Part shown: positions 18,169-27,729 of the stretch, in pieces
Layout: each line of letters starts with the position of its first letter
Position numbering within the stretch: position 1 is the stretch's first letter
Source: JALHST01 sp038316335
GTDB taxonomy: Bacteria > Bacteroidota > Bacteroidia > Flavobacteriales > Flavobacteriaceae
Direction: 5' to 3'
NCBI GenBank assembly: GCA_038316335.1
Contig: JBBQAM010000002.1
Span: 124,001 to 188,000 of the forward strand
Length of the DNA stretch: 64,000 nucleotides
Position numbers and translations under genes: made by a program
Notes under the pieces: model-generated
Told to the model about the DNA's origin: nothing
The model's input: the letters and a program-made list of their open reading frames with translations, nothing else
Database searches by the model: none

Positions 18169-19914
18169 TTAATATCCAGGGTTCTGGGTAAGGATATCAG
18201 CACCTTCAATATCGATTTGTGCTTGGGGAATTGGATAATACTCGGTTTTACCAGCTTTAAAGCTAGCACCACCGAACATGGTCACTAAAAATTGTGAATC
18301 ATTTGCTAAATAAGCATTCAACTCCTCAGCAGCAATGCCCCAACGTACCAAATCAAAGAACCTATGACCTTCTCCCGATAGTTCCAATTTGCGTTCAAAA
18401 CGAACTGCCGTTCTGGCTGCTGCCTGGTCGGCAAACTGGGAAGGAGGATACTCGGAAATTACATAATTGGCAGCAGGAGTTGCGCCTCCGTCGTTGGAAA
18501 CCCAATACTGCGAATTTCCGGCCCTTGCCCGTACCATGTTCACATACGTACGCGCTTGTTCCAAGGAACCCGCTTCGATTTCTGCCTCGGCAGCCATCAA
18601 CAGTACATCGGCATAGCGAATGATCGTATAGTTCATCAAGGCATACCCCCGTGTCCAAGAACTACCATCGGTTAGGCTGTTCTCTTGAGATTTATAATAA
18701 ATATATTTCTTAGGTGAATAAGGCCCTCCGTATTCTGGCTTACGAATCCAATCTGCACCGGGGAATATTTTCCAATCCAGATACTGAATACCCCTTCGCC
18801 CTATTGAAAAGTCGATTCTAGGATCTAATGGTCCTGCATCTGGCGTAAACGGATCAGCTGAAGCGATATTAAAATCGTTTTTAACCGCATTGGCCGGGGC
18901 ATTATACGATTTGTCCAACAACGGTAACCCTGCAGGTGTAGTCCTGAACGAATTTGCCAATTCAAAACTAGGCTGAAAGAACCCGCAGCAAGCACCTGGA
19001 CCATCCGGACCTGTGTTGTATGGGTAATTCAAATCATCGAACCAGTTGGCATTGTTCACGCTACCTGTATTGTTTGCCGATTCAACATCCATAACAACTT
19101 CTGCATTGTTATCGAATTCTGCATTATAGATCCCCGCGTAATTGTCTAGCAAGGCATATTTAAGGCCATTGGAAGTCACCCCATTGGCAATAACATCGTC
19201 AAACCAGGTCTTTGCCTCGCCAAACTTTCCTTGAAATAATTTCGCTTTGCCCATATACGCAGCGGCGGCCCATTTGTTCACACGACCTGCACTCGTTGTT
19301 GCGGGTAGATTATCATATGCATATTGAAAATCGGCCTCAACTTGAGGGTACACATCGGTCGTGTTCGGAATCAAGACGATCTCTGTAGCCAATAAGGTCT
19401 CATCAAAAACAGGTACGCTGTTAAAATGCTTTTTCAAATCGAAATAGAAATGACCGCGTAGCATTCTCGCTTCACCAGATATACGTGCCCTATCGGCATC
19501 CGAAATATCAGGATTGCCATCAAGTGCCCTTAAAACAGCATTGGCCCTACTGATACCTTCATAATCGCCTCGCCAAAGTGCGTTAATATCACCATCTGTC
19601 GGACTGGTCTCATAACGCTGAATAGGGTTCAACGAGGTATAATCCCCGGGATCCGTTCCCTTATTGGCCTCACCGCCCATGATAGATCCTGTCACCCAGC
19701 GGTTAGGACCTTCGAAGCGACTGCCAAATGAACCATTCAAAGCAGCATAGGTACCTATTAATAAACCTTCTATACCAGGGCCCGTTGTTACTTGGGCATC
19801 CGCTAAGGAATCGGACGGCAAAAGCTCTAAAAATTTATCACTACACGAGACGCCCACCATCAGGAGCGACATCGTCAGGACTGTCATTTTTTTAATATTA
19901 CTCATTGTTTTCAT
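18169..19914 (-). CDS. SusD/RagB-family outer-membrane nutrient-binding lipoprotein
   Basis: A 581-residue lipoprotein (Cys24 in GVSCSDKFL). It has the SusD N-terminal TPR-like region (LLIGTYAALNG, WRGDYEGISRANAVL, ARMLRGHFYFDLKKHF) and the C-terminal signature RFERKLELSGEGHRFFDLVRWG ending YPIPQAQID. SusD proteins sit on the cell surface as a lid over the SusC channel and bind the glycan or peptide to be imported. The gene follows susC by 56 bases on the same strand. An ATG three codons in (19905) is an alternative start. Ligand unknown. Confidence 0.96.
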   Translation of the reverse strand: MKTMSNIKKMTVLTMSLLMVGVSCSDKFLELLPSDSLADAQVTTGPGIEGLLIGTYAALNGSFGSRFEGPNRWVTGSIMGGEANKGTDPGDYTSLNPIQRYETSPTDGDINALWRGDYEGISRANAVLRALDGNPDISDADRARISGEARMLRGHFYFDLKKHFNSVPVFDETLLATEIVLIPNTTDVYPQVEADFQYAYDNLPATTSAGRVNKWAAAAYMGKAKLFQGKFGEAKTWFDDVIANGVTSNGLKYALLDNYAGIYNAEFDNNAEVVMDVESANNTGSVNNANWFDDLNYPYNTGPDGPGACCGFFQPSFELANSFRTTPAGLPLLDKSYNAPANAVKNDFNIASADPFTPDAGPLDPRIDFSIGRRGIQYLDWKIFPGADWIRKPEYGGPYSPKKYIYYKSQENSLTDGSSWTRGYALMNYTIIRYADVLLMAAEAEIEAGSLEQARTYVNMVRARAGNSQYWVSNDGGATPAANYVISEYPPSQFADQAAARTAVRFERKLELSGEGHRFFDLVRWGIAAEELNAYLANDSQFLVTMFGGASFKAGKTEYYPIPQAQIDIEGADILTQNPGY

Positions 19915-19970
19915 AGTTAATTTTGTTTTAAAGATATAAAAAGTCCAAACATTTTAGTTCGTTTTGTTCG

Positions 19971-22900
19971 TTAAATTCCTATTTCTAAGCTAATTAAATA
20001 ACTTGGCGTAACAGGATAGTTACCAACATCGATTCCAAAATTCGTATCCGGACCCGCAACTTGTGGATCTAGACCGGAATAGTTGGTCAAGGTCCAGATA
20101 TTGTTGGCTGATAATCCCAATTTAAGCTTAGCAATGCCAATCTTGTCCATAAGTCGGGTATCAAAATTGTATCCTAATCTCAATTGAGCGAGTCGTAGGT
20201 AGCTTCCATCTTCAACATACCAAGAGTTGGCAGCGCCACTTGTACTTATGTTAGAGGCACTCTCCCAAATAGGGGCGGCCGCATTGTTCCCCAAGGCAGG
20301 TGTCCAGGAATTGAAGGCTGCAACGCCTTTGGCGGATCCTTCAAACGTACCGAAGAAATCCCTAAACCATTTTGATTGGTTAAAAATCTCATTACCGTAC
20401 GAACCACTAAAGAATGCTTGAAATTCTAAATTCTTAAAGCGTAATAAGATATCCATACCACCGGTATAATCAGGCACGGCGTGACCTATAACGGTACGGT
20501 CATCTGGAGTAATGGCGCCATCACCGTTTACATCGGCATATCTAAAACGACCCAATCCCTTACCATCCTGTGCCGGTGAACTGTCGACCTCGGCTTGGCT
20601 GTTGAAATATCCGATTACTTCATATCCGAAGAAGGTCGATATTGATTCCCCTACGGAGTTTCGAATCGGATTTATTCCACGATAGCTGATTCCATCCCCA
20701 AAAAAGTCGATTCCAGGGGCCAAAGCGGTTATTTCGTTCTTTAAAAAGCTATTGGTGCTGGTTATCTCAAAGGAAAGATCCTCCGTAATATGACCATTCA
20801 CCCCGATTTTAAAATCAACGCCCGTATTGTTCATCCCACCTATATTTACTGAAGGTGATGCCGCATAATTACCGGTAACACCCGCCAAAGGTATTTGGTA
20901 TAAGAGATCTTCGGTATCCTTTTTCCACCAATCCAGTTCAATATCCAGATGGTCATTCAAGAAACTCGCATCAAAACCAATGTTGGTAGTGGTACTGGTT
21001 TCCCATTTGGCATCGGGGTTCCCGATACGGCTTTGTGCAAACCCCGTATCAGCACCACTATTTTGTCCTTGAATCGGATAAAAAGTATTGCCAAGATCTG
21101 AACGATACAAGGAATACTGATTGTTTGGGTCTACGTTGGTATCGTTACCCATTTGACCCCAACCACCGCGAATCTTTAAATCGGTCAAAAAAGTCTGGTT
21201 TTGCATAAAGGGTTCTGCAATGACCCTCCAAGAGCCAGAAATCGCAGGGAACGTACCATAACGGTTGTTTCCACCAAATCGTGAAGAACCGTCCCTTCGA
21301 ATAACACCGGTTAGGTAATAACGTTCTGCAAAGTTGTAATCCAGTTTTCCAAACTCAGAAAAATAGTTGGCGCCCTTGAATTGATTACTGCGTACCACTG
21401 GGCTATTGACCACACTCAAACTTTGATAATCGAGATCGGTAGAAAAAGGATTGATCCCATTACCAGAGATGTTTCTGCCTTTCCCTGTATTCAAAGCTTC
21501 GATACCTGCCAACACGGTAATTTTGTGTTTGCCGAAAAGCTTCTCGTATGAAATGGTATTCGTAAAGGTCCATGAGAAGAAGTATCCGCTACCTTCGCCA
21601 AAGGAATCACTAGCCTCTGTTTCAGAGTCCCCAAGATACTTATAGTTGTAATCAACATAATAGTAATTGCTATAGGCACCTCCAAGACTTGAACGTAATG
21701 TCAACCCATCTGCTGGTTTTAAATTAAGAAAAAGGTTTCCAAAACCACCAATGCCATACGATTTATCGTCGCCATTATTTCTGACCAAACGTCTTACCGG
21801 GTTTCGTGGGTTGTTAAATCCACCGGCCTTTGTACTTGCATAACTGCCGAATTCATCATACACCGGCAAAATGGTAGGCATACGATAGGCCGATAAAACT
21901 TCCGATTCATCATCGGCCACTTCAACACCCCCTGCTCCACCAGCAATACCTCTTGTAGCCCGATACGTGGTCTGGAAATTTTCACCAATACTTAACCAAG
22001 GTGCAATGTCCCATTCAGAGTTGAATCGCGCGACATATCTGGCAAAATTTTGTTCAAGTACAACTCCCTGCTGATTTTGGGCCGAAATGCCCATAAAATA
22101 ACGGCCATTTTCATTACCTCCTTCAAAATTCAAGGAAATTCTACTCAATGGGGCTATATGCGTAATTTCCTTATACCAGTTGGTTCCCGCCAAATTCGGC
22201 TTAATCAAAAACGTTTCTAGGGGATTTGCCTCATATGCTGCGCGAATGGCAGCTAAATTTACGTCACTTGCACTGACGCCACTTTGATTTCCGGCAAGCA
22301 AATAGTCAGGAAAAGTAGGATTCGGGCCAGGACCGTATTGTGGGTGCGTATACTGCACTGGAACACCATTGGCAGCTGCATTGTTTCGATAGGCCTGGAA
22401 CGTCCAGTCGGCCATATCCTGTGGGTTCAACATTTTAGGCGAACCTGCTACGTTGGGATCAGTAACCCCACTGTTGATGCTCAAGGTCATTTGAGTCTTC
22501 CTTTTGCTTCTTGAACCTTGTTTTGTCACATAGACAATTACGCCGTTTGCAGCTCTTGCCCCATAAATGGAAGCTGCCGCCGCATCTTTAAGAACTACGG
22601 CTGTTTCAACATCCTCGGGGTTGATGAAATCTACATTGGTCGTTGGTACACCATCTACAACATATAATGGGGCGTTGTTCCCAAACGAGTTAAAACCACG
22701 TACCCTTACTTGACTCGTGGTACCAGGTTGACCATTGGTAAGTACGGTAACCCCTGCAACCCTACCTTGTAATTGCTGTTCGATGTTTCCCGAAGGTACA
22801 GCGGCCAAATCCTCAGCCTTTACAATTGAAACCGCCGCAGTGGTTTCTCGCTTGGTCTGGGTTTGATACCCTGTTACTACCACCTCGTCCAAAGCGGCTG

Positions 22901-23282
22901 CATCGGGTTCCATTGTCACATTTACGGTACTTTGATTGCCAACGGCTATTTCTACACGTTGAAAACCTAGATAACTGAATACCAACACGGCACCACTATT
23001 TACCTCTATAGAATAATTTCCGTCAAAATCGGTTTGGGTACCATTGGTTGTCCCCTTGACCACAACGTTGGCTCCTGGAAGCGGTTGTCCCGCATCATCC
23101 AGAACTGTTCCGGTCACCGTTGATTGGAGTGTTGTGCTCCAGTCAACATTTGAAAAATTTGCTTCATGATTTGCCAGCGCAAACTGCGCTCCAAGACAAA
23201 CCATCATCGACAAAAACCCTAATCGGAAAATAGAAGTCCTCCCCTTGGGTCTTAACGAATTGTAATCACGTTTTTGATTCAT
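19971..23282 (-). CDS. SusC/RagA-family TonB-linked outer-membrane transporter
   Basis: A 1103-residue protein with a signal peptide (ending near QFALA). It then has a carboxypeptidase-regulatory-like domain (about 55-130: VTGTVLDDAGQPLPGANVVVKG), a TonB-box-like DEVVVTGY, a plug (VRGFNSFGNNAPLYVVDGVPT, IYGARAANGVI), and a 22-strand-type barrel ending LISLEIGI. It imports oligosaccharides or peptides across the outer membrane with SusD, powered by TonB. There is no N-terminal STN signalling domain, so regulation by a FecR-type anti-sigma pathway is not expected from this protein. Length is typical for the family. Confidence 0.97.
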   Translation of the reverse strand: MNQKRDYNSLRPKGRTSIFRLGFLSMMVCLGAQFALANHEANFSNVDWSTTLQSTVTGTVLDDAGQPLPGANVVVKGTTNGTQTDFDGNYSIEVNSGAVLVFSYLGFQRVEIAVGNQSTVNVTMEPDAAALDEVVVTGYQTQTKRETTAAVSIVKAEDLAAVPSGNIEQQLQGRVAGVTVLTNGQPGTTSQVRVRGFNSFGNNAPLYVVDGVPTTNVDFINPEDVETAVVLKDAAAASIYGARAANGVIVYVTKQGSRSKRKTQMTLSINSGVTDPNVAGSPKMLNPQDMADWTFQAYRNNAAANGVPVQYTHPQYGPGPNPTFPDYLLAGNQSGVSASDVNLAAIRAAYEANPLETFLIKPNLAGTNWYKEITHIAPLSRISLNFEGGNENGRYFMGISAQNQQGVVLEQNFARYVARFNSEWDIAPWLSIGENFQTTYRATRGIAGGAGGVEVADDESEVLSAYRMPTILPVYDEFGSYASTKAGGFNNPRNPVRRLVRNNGDDKSYGIGGFGNLFLNLKPADGLTLRSSLGGAYSNYYYVDYNYKYLGDSETEASDSFGEGSGYFFSWTFTNTISYEKLFGKHKITVLAGIEALNTGKGRNISGNGINPFSTDLDYQSLSVVNSPVVRSNQFKGANYFSEFGKLDYNFAERYYLTGVIRRDGSSRFGGNNRYGTFPAISGSWRVIAEPFMQNQTFLTDLKIRGGWGQMGNDTNVDPNNQYSLYRSDLGNTFYPIQGQNSGADTGFAQSRIGNPDAKWETSTTTNIGFDASFLNDHLDIELDWWKKDTEDLLYQIPLAGVTGNYAASPSVNIGGMNNTGVDFKIGVNGHITEDLSFEITSTNSFLKNEITALAPGIDFFGDGISYRGINPIRNSVGESISTFFGYEVIGYFNSQAEVDSSPAQDGKGLGRFRYADVNGDGAITPDDRTVIGHAVPDYTGGMDILLRFKNLEFQAFFSGSYGNEIFNQSKWFRDFFGTFEGSAKGVAAFNSWTPALGNNAAAPIWESASNISTSGAANSWYVEDGSYLRLAQLRLGYNFDTRLMDKIGIAKLKLGLSANNIWTLTNYSGLDPQVAGPDTNFGIDVGNYPVTPSYLISLEIGI

Positions 23283-23659
23283 AATCCTTGTTGTTTGTTA
23301 GTTTAAATTAATGTTGAGTTAGCTGGGTTCTTTGAATGTCAAAATTTGATCATATGTTAAAAAAAACCCAAATCGGGAATAATATTAGCAAAAATATGTG
23401 AAATAAGCTCATTTAACCCCTTATATTTTGTCAAATATTGATACTAAAATTTTATTGGCACCTAAGGTACTATCGCTTAAAAAGCCCTAATCTATTGGGG
23501 TATTAGACTATTTTTACAACGATTGTCGAATTTGTTAAATCTTTTATGCCTGTCACAAAATACACGCGATTTCAAATAAATCCGCCGTTTTATCGAAATC
23601 CCTATATCGTTGTAGATTGCCTAAAATTTAGAAGTTATTTTAGCGAAAATTGTACTTTT
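23283..23659. other. 377-base intergenic region upstream of susC
   Basis: An A+T-rich, non-coding gap between susC and the end of the methyltransferase gene, both on the minus strand. It should hold the susCD promoter. One match to the -7 consensus on the minus strand (TATTTTTG, 23389-23396) has no convincing -33 partner. Between it and susC, the minus strand reads CCCGATTTGGG followed by eight T (about 23361-23379), a small hairpin with a T tract that could act as a weak attenuator. No small gene is supported here. Confidence 0.5.
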
Positions 23660-24838
23660 TTAGCACTGGCTACACCTAATTATCACAGGTGCCCCTTTTA
23701 GGGTCGAACAAAAGAATAAGTAGGTATCCCCACCCTCTAAGATCTTGAATTTTTTACGGAGGTTGGCAACACTGTCCTTAAAATTGCGCGTAGTAATGTT
23801 CGCCTTCCGTATATCTAACTTCCTAAATTCATCCCCCTTGTATGAAAAGACCCCCGTAATTCTGAAACGGCGCCCTGGAAATTCGATCGGCTCATCTGAG
23901 GTATACAAATGCGTATGCTCTTGTAATTTTGCGAGTTTATAGAAATTTCCAACCGTTTTAAATGCACCCGATTTCATAATGGCCGCATTTGGCTCATATA
24001 AATAGGTACCGGGCACCGCGTATCTGGAAATTGCACTATTTTCGTCTGAATAGTTGAATATAAATTGTTGAGTAGTGGTCTTTTTAAAATTGATGGTCTT
24101 AATCGTAATGGTCTCGGCATATTCTTTTTCCAAGATCCACAAGAGCTCCTTGACTTCATTGTCAACAGCCACCACGTGAATTTCTTTTACATGGCAGAAG
24201 GCGTCAATTCCAGCTGTAATATCCAGTAAAGGCGAAGTCTTAATCAGGATGTTGTTGGTCTTTTGAAGGAGTAGATCTAAATGTTCGGGAACATTCGGGG
24301 TACAATCTTCCAATCTGAATACTTTCCCTTTCCGGTCATCGCGTCTAGAAGGGTCGATATAAATCCAATCGAACTGTTTCTCGGACGATTTCAGAAAGGC
24401 GATGCCGTCTTTCGTTTCGCAACGAACATTGTCGCATCGCAAAACATCAAAATTATAGCGGGCTATTTCTGAAAGCCGTTTGTTGATTTCGCAATGAACG
24501 ACCGCATCGAATTTTGTGGAAAGGAAAAAAGAATCGACACCGAATCCACCGGTTAGATCAGCCAATGAATTCCCGTGTGCAATTTCGGCTTTATAGCGCG
24601 CAGTAATTTCAGAGGATGTTTGTTCCAATGATACCTTGTTCGGATAATAAATTTTTGGGGTTTTGTACCAAGTGGGAAGTTTTGTCCTGCATTTATTTCT
24701 GGCAATCAGCTGTTCAACCAGTTCTTGGTTCGTAACCTCTTCAAAAAGTGGTTTTTTAAGCAATACTGACATGATGTCAGTATTGTTATTATTTACTATA
24801 TAATCCTGTATACCAGTATTTAATATGTTTTTATTCAA
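23660..24838 (-). CDS. Class I SAM-dependent methyltransferase with THUMP-like C-terminal domain
   Basis: A 392-residue cytoplasmic protein. A helical N-terminal region leads to a SAM-binding core with motif I DLTGGFGVDSFFLS (about 98-111), an acidic CEINKRL, and motif IV IYIDPSRRD (about 163-171). A C-terminal part (FPGRRFRITGVFSYKG...) resembles the THUMP-like domain seen in this Bacteroidota family. The NPPY/DPPY-like position reads DPSR, as in the Bacteroidota family. Substrate, presumably RNA or another nucleic acid, is unknown. It is last in a six-gene minus-strand operon, 7 bases after the AI-2E permease gene. Confidence 0.82.
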   Translation of the reverse strand: MNKNILNTGIQDYIVNNNNTDIMSVLLKKPLFEEVTNQELVEQLIARNKCRTKLPTWYKTPKIYYPNKVSLEQTSSEITARYKAEIAHGNSLADLTGGFGVDSFFLSTKFDAVVHCEINKRLSEIARYNFDVLRCDNVRCETKDGIAFLKSSEKQFDWIYIDPSRRDDRKGKVFRLEDCTPNVPEHLDLLLQKTNNILIKTSPLLDITAGIDAFCHVKEIHVVAVDNEVKELLWILEKEYAETITIKTINFKKTTTQQFIFNYSDENSAISRYAVPGTYLYEPNAAIMKSGAFKTVGNFYKLAKLQEHTHLYTSDEPIEFPGRRFRITGVFSYKGDEFRKLDIRKANITTRNFKDSVANLRKKFKILEGGDTYLFFCSTLKGAPVIIRCSQC

Positions 24839-24845
24839 TGTAATA

Positions 24846-25946
24846 CTATAATTTTTCGGTAATCGATTTCACCAATTTGTTTTCGGCGAAAAATTCCTTT
24901 AAAATCACTTTTAGTACCGTGTAACCTGGGACGGCAACGATCATTCCGACAACACCAAAGAGCAGCCCTGCGATGATGATGACCAAGAAGATTTCAAGAG
25001 GATGTGACTTCACGCTATTTGAAAAAATAACGGGTTGCGAAAAGAAATTATCGACCAATTGACCTATGGCCAGCCCAATCAAAACTTGTCCCGTTTTGGG
25101 TAGGATTACGTCGCTAAAATCGGCTCCCAAATTACTGGTCATAGTAAGGATTATCATTATAACGGCACCAATAATAGGCCCTATATATGGAATAATATTG
25201 AACAAGGCGCACAAAAAGGCAATCACGACGGCGTTTTCGATGCCGACGAGGAACAGTACCAGGCTATAAATCACGAATAAGATGAAAATCTGCAAGAGGA
25301 GCCCTACGAAATAGCGTGAAAGCAGGTTGTTGATCTTGAGTATGGAGGCAATCGTGTGCTCTTCCTTATCTGCCGGGACGATTAACAAAACCGAATTCTG
25401 GAGCAACTTGCGATCTTTTAAAAAGAAAAACGAAATGAAGAGTACTGAGAAGAGCCCGAGGCTAATATTACTCAAGATGCCTAAAAACGAATTAAGAAAA
25501 TTGGGGATGAATCCGACATCGAGGCCTTCCAGCATGTTTTTTTTGAGATCGCCTTCTTGGATAATCTCACTGACCATCTCAGGGGGTGCCTTGAAGTAAT
25601 GCGAAATCTCCCAGTAGAGGGTATTAAGGCTTTTTTGAAGCTCGTCAATGTTCAATAATTTTAGATTATGTCCCTGCTCCGAGATCAAGGGAACAAAAAG
25701 GGCGAATATTCCAATAAATAGGGTTACCATAAGCAGCATGGTCAAGACCACGGCCAAGGTATTGGGAAATTTTAGTTTCAATCGCAGAAAGAATACCACC
25801 GGGCTCCCTATAAGCGCGATTACGGAAGCGATTACCAAGTAGGCGATCACCGACTGAATTTTGTACAGTAAATACATGACAAGCGCGCAGGCGACTATCG
25901 TCCAGAACGCCCGCAAAATACCTTTTGAAATGACCCTTGAATTCAT
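24846..25946 (-). CDS. AI-2E family (TqsA/PerM-type) membrane transporter
   Basis: A 366-residue inner-membrane protein with about eight hydrophobic segments. Family hallmarks include the PxIGPIIGA-like stretch (IIPYIGPIIGAVIM) and the C-terminal HPLEIFLVIIIAGLLFGVVGMIVAVPGYTV. The family includes TqsA, linked to autoinducer-2 export, and proteins proposed to be Na+/H+ antiporters or folate/purine exporters, so the name should not be read as a substrate. The neighbours (DUF4159 gene 3 bases upstream, methyltransferase 7 bases downstream) give no hint of substrate. Confidence 0.9.
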   Translation of the reverse strand: MNSRVISKGILRAFWTIVACALVMYLLYKIQSVIAYLVIASVIALIGSPVVFFLRLKLKFPNTLAVVLTMLLMVTLFIGIFALFVPLISEQGHNLKLLNIDELQKSLNTLYWEISHYFKAPPEMVSEIIQEGDLKKNMLEGLDVGFIPNFLNSFLGILSNISLGLFSVLFISFFFLKDRKLLQNSVLLIVPADKEEHTIASILKINNLLSRYFVGLLLQIFILFVIYSLVLFLVGIENAVVIAFLCALFNIIPYIGPIIGAVIMIILTMTSNLGADFSDVILPKTGQVLIGLAIGQLVDNFFSQPVIFSNSVKSHPLEIFLVIIIAGLLFGVVGMIVAVPGYTVLKVILKEFFAENKLVKSITEKL

Positions 25947-25949
25947 TGG

Positions 25950-26600
25950 TTAATTTTTAAAAACGTAAGAAATGATATTGGCCCCCATTTTCAGCGCTTT
26001 TTCGCGGACGTCCTGAGGATCGTTGTGAACTTCCGGGTCTTCCCAGCCATCACCTAGGTCGCATTCGTACGTAAATAATAAAACAAGTCGATTTTCATAA
26101 AATATGCCAAATGCCTGGGGCCTTTTTCGATCATGTTCATGAATTTTAGGCAACCCATCAGGGAAGGTATATTCTTGTGAAAATATGGGATGATCGGGTC
26201 CCAATTCTACCAATTCGGTTTCTGGAAAAACCTTGATGAGTTCCTTGCGCAAATAGGGTTCCATGCCATAATTGTCATCGATATGTAAAAAACCGCCTGC
26301 GATTAAATAGGTTCGTAGATTTTCAGCTTCCTCTGCAGAAAAGACCACATTGCCATGCCCGGTCATATGCAAAAACGGATATTGAAAGATATTCACATTG
26401 CCCACTTCCACCGTTTCCGACTTCACATTCAATCTAGTACCGATGTTGTCGTTACAGAATTTGATCAGATTAGGGAGTGAGGTAGGGTTGGCGTACCAGT
26501 CGCCTCCTCCTTTATATTTCAAGAGGGCAATTTCCTGTGCAGGGCAACCGATCCAGAAGAGGAAGCTAAAAGAAACCAATAGTAATCTACGACAATTCAT
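25950..26600 (-). CDS. DUF4159-family exported protein
   Basis: A 216-residue protein with an N-terminal signal ending GCPAQ (a Cys at residue 19 makes a lipoprotein possible). The body matches the DUF4159 family: ALLKYKGGGDWYANPTSL at about 25-42, FLHMTGHGNVVFS, a ThuA/GATase-like FLHIDDNYGM, and LGPDHPIF. The fold resembles class I amidotransferases without the catalytic Cys. The function is unknown. It is co-transcribed with rsmE (22 bases upstream) and the AI-2E permease gene. Confidence 0.82.
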   Translation of the reverse strand: MNCRRLLLVSFSFLFWIGCPAQEIALLKYKGGGDWYANPTSLPNLIKFCNDNIGTRLNVKSETVEVGNVNIFQYPFLHMTGHGNVVFSAEEAENLRTYLIAGGFLHIDDNYGMEPYLRKELIKVFPETELVELGPDHPIFSQEYTFPDGLPKIHEHDRKRPQAFGIFYENRLVLLFTYECDLGDGWEDPEVHNDPQDVREKALKMGANIISYVFKN

Positions 26601-26622
26601 GTTTTAAAGATACGATATAAGG

Positions 26623-27330
26623 TTATTCGTTGTTGACAACCGCTACAATGGTACATGCAACTAAGGCCGCTGTTTCGGTACGCAGGCGATTCTCCCCCAA
26701 TGAAATTGGTAAAAAGCCTTTTTCTTTCGCCAAATTGATTTCCTCGTGTGAAAAATCGCCTTCAGGACCGATCAAAATCGTAATGTCCCTATCGGGCAGA
26801 ACCCGTCGCATTAAATCCATCTTTTCGCTCTCTTCACAATGGGCGATGAATAAGAACCCTTTCTTTTCTGTATTCATAAAATCAGTAAAGGAAATAGCAT
26901 CGTTTACTTTTGGAAGATACAATTGCAACGATTGTTTCATGGCGGCCTGAACAACTTTTTGAATGCGTTCAAGCTTAATGATTTTCCGTTCAGATCGCGC
27001 ACAAAGAATTGGTGTTATTTCACTCACACCGATTTCTGTGGCTTTTTCCAAAAACCACTCAAATCGATCATTGTTTTTGGTAGGTGCTACAGCCATATGC
27101 AACGCATATCTTTTCTGATGTCTTTTGGTTTTACCTATAATTTCGACTTCACACCTTTTAAGGTCTGCCGTACGAAGACGTGCCTCATAAAGAGCTCCTT
27201 TCCCATTGGTGATATGTAGCAAGTCACCTTCTTTTTTCCGAAGCACTTTGATTATGTGTCGGCTTTCCTCGGCATCAAATGTGAATCGGGAATGTGCATC
27301 ATCTAGGGAAGCATTGTAAAAAAGTTGCAT
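26623..27330 (-). CDS. rsmE: 16S rRNA (uracil-1498-N3)-methyltransferase RsmE
   Basis: A 235-residue SPOUT-class methyltransferase that makes m3U1498 in the small-subunit rRNA. It has the N-terminal PUA-like region (ESRHIIKVLRKKEGD at about 22-36), a central KNNDRFEWFLEKATEIGVSEI, and the trefoil-knot SAM site LIGPEGDFSHEE followed by LGENRLRTETAA. Length is standard. It is the third gene of the tsaD operon, 34 bases after the TfoX-like gene. Confidence 0.95.
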   Translation of the reverse strand: MQLFYNASLDDAHSRFTFDAEESRHIIKVLRKKEGDLLHITNGKGALYEARLRTADLKRCEVEIIGKTKRHQKRYALHMAVAPTKNNDRFEWFLEKATEIGVSEITPILCARSERKIIKLERIQKVVQAAMKQSLQLYLPKVNDAISFTDFMNTEKKGFLFIAHCEESEKMDLMRRVLPDRDITILIGPEGDFSHEEINLAKEKGFLPISLGENRLRTETAALVACTIVAVVNNE

Positions 27331-27364
27331 ATTTTCAGATCGTTTCGTTGGGAAGCGTTACGTA

Positions 27365-27712
27365 TTAATTGATTTTCGTCGTATGCATGGCATGCTCGAT
27401 GCCCAAGGAAATCCAAAAATGCAGCTGTTCCCCGTTACCGTATCCGCCTGGGGAAACAAACACGAATTCCTTCATGGGTCGTTTTGTAAAGTCCATTGGG
27501 CGCACATGTTTCAAGGCCAACAGCTCGTCCATTTTGTCTGCTATTACCCGCACCATAAGATCATCTTTAATGGCGCCTACCGTCATTTTCCCCTTGTATA
27601 AAAAAGCGATTCCCCCGAACATTTTTTTTTCGCTTACATATCCGCGTATTTCCTCTGGAAAAATAGTGATAAGATCACGAATCCTATTTGCTAACTCCAA
27701 CTGATAGGCCAT
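27365..27712 (-). CDS. TfoX/Sxy N-terminal domain protein
   Basis: A 115-residue single-domain protein matching the TfoX N-terminal domain (KKMFGGIAFLYKGKMTVGAIKDDLMVRV, then MDFTKRPMKEFVFV). Full-length TfoX/Sxy regulates competence in gamma-proteobacteria, but single-domain homologues like this one are common in other phyla and have no proven role. It lies 17 bases downstream of tsaD and 34 bases upstream of rsmE. Confidence 0.85.
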   Translation of the reverse strand: MAYQLELANRIRDLITIFPEEIRGYVSEKKMFGGIAFLYKGKMTVGAIKDDLMVRVIADKMDELLALKHVRPMDFTKRPMKEFVFVSPGGYGNGEQLHFWISLGIEHAMHTTKIN

Positions 27713-27729
27713 ACGATAAAGATAATGAT

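Noticed and set aside
23361..23379. Strong terminator upstream of susC
   Set aside because: The stem is only three G-C pairs; kept as a possible weak attenuator within the intergenic entry, not as a terminator.
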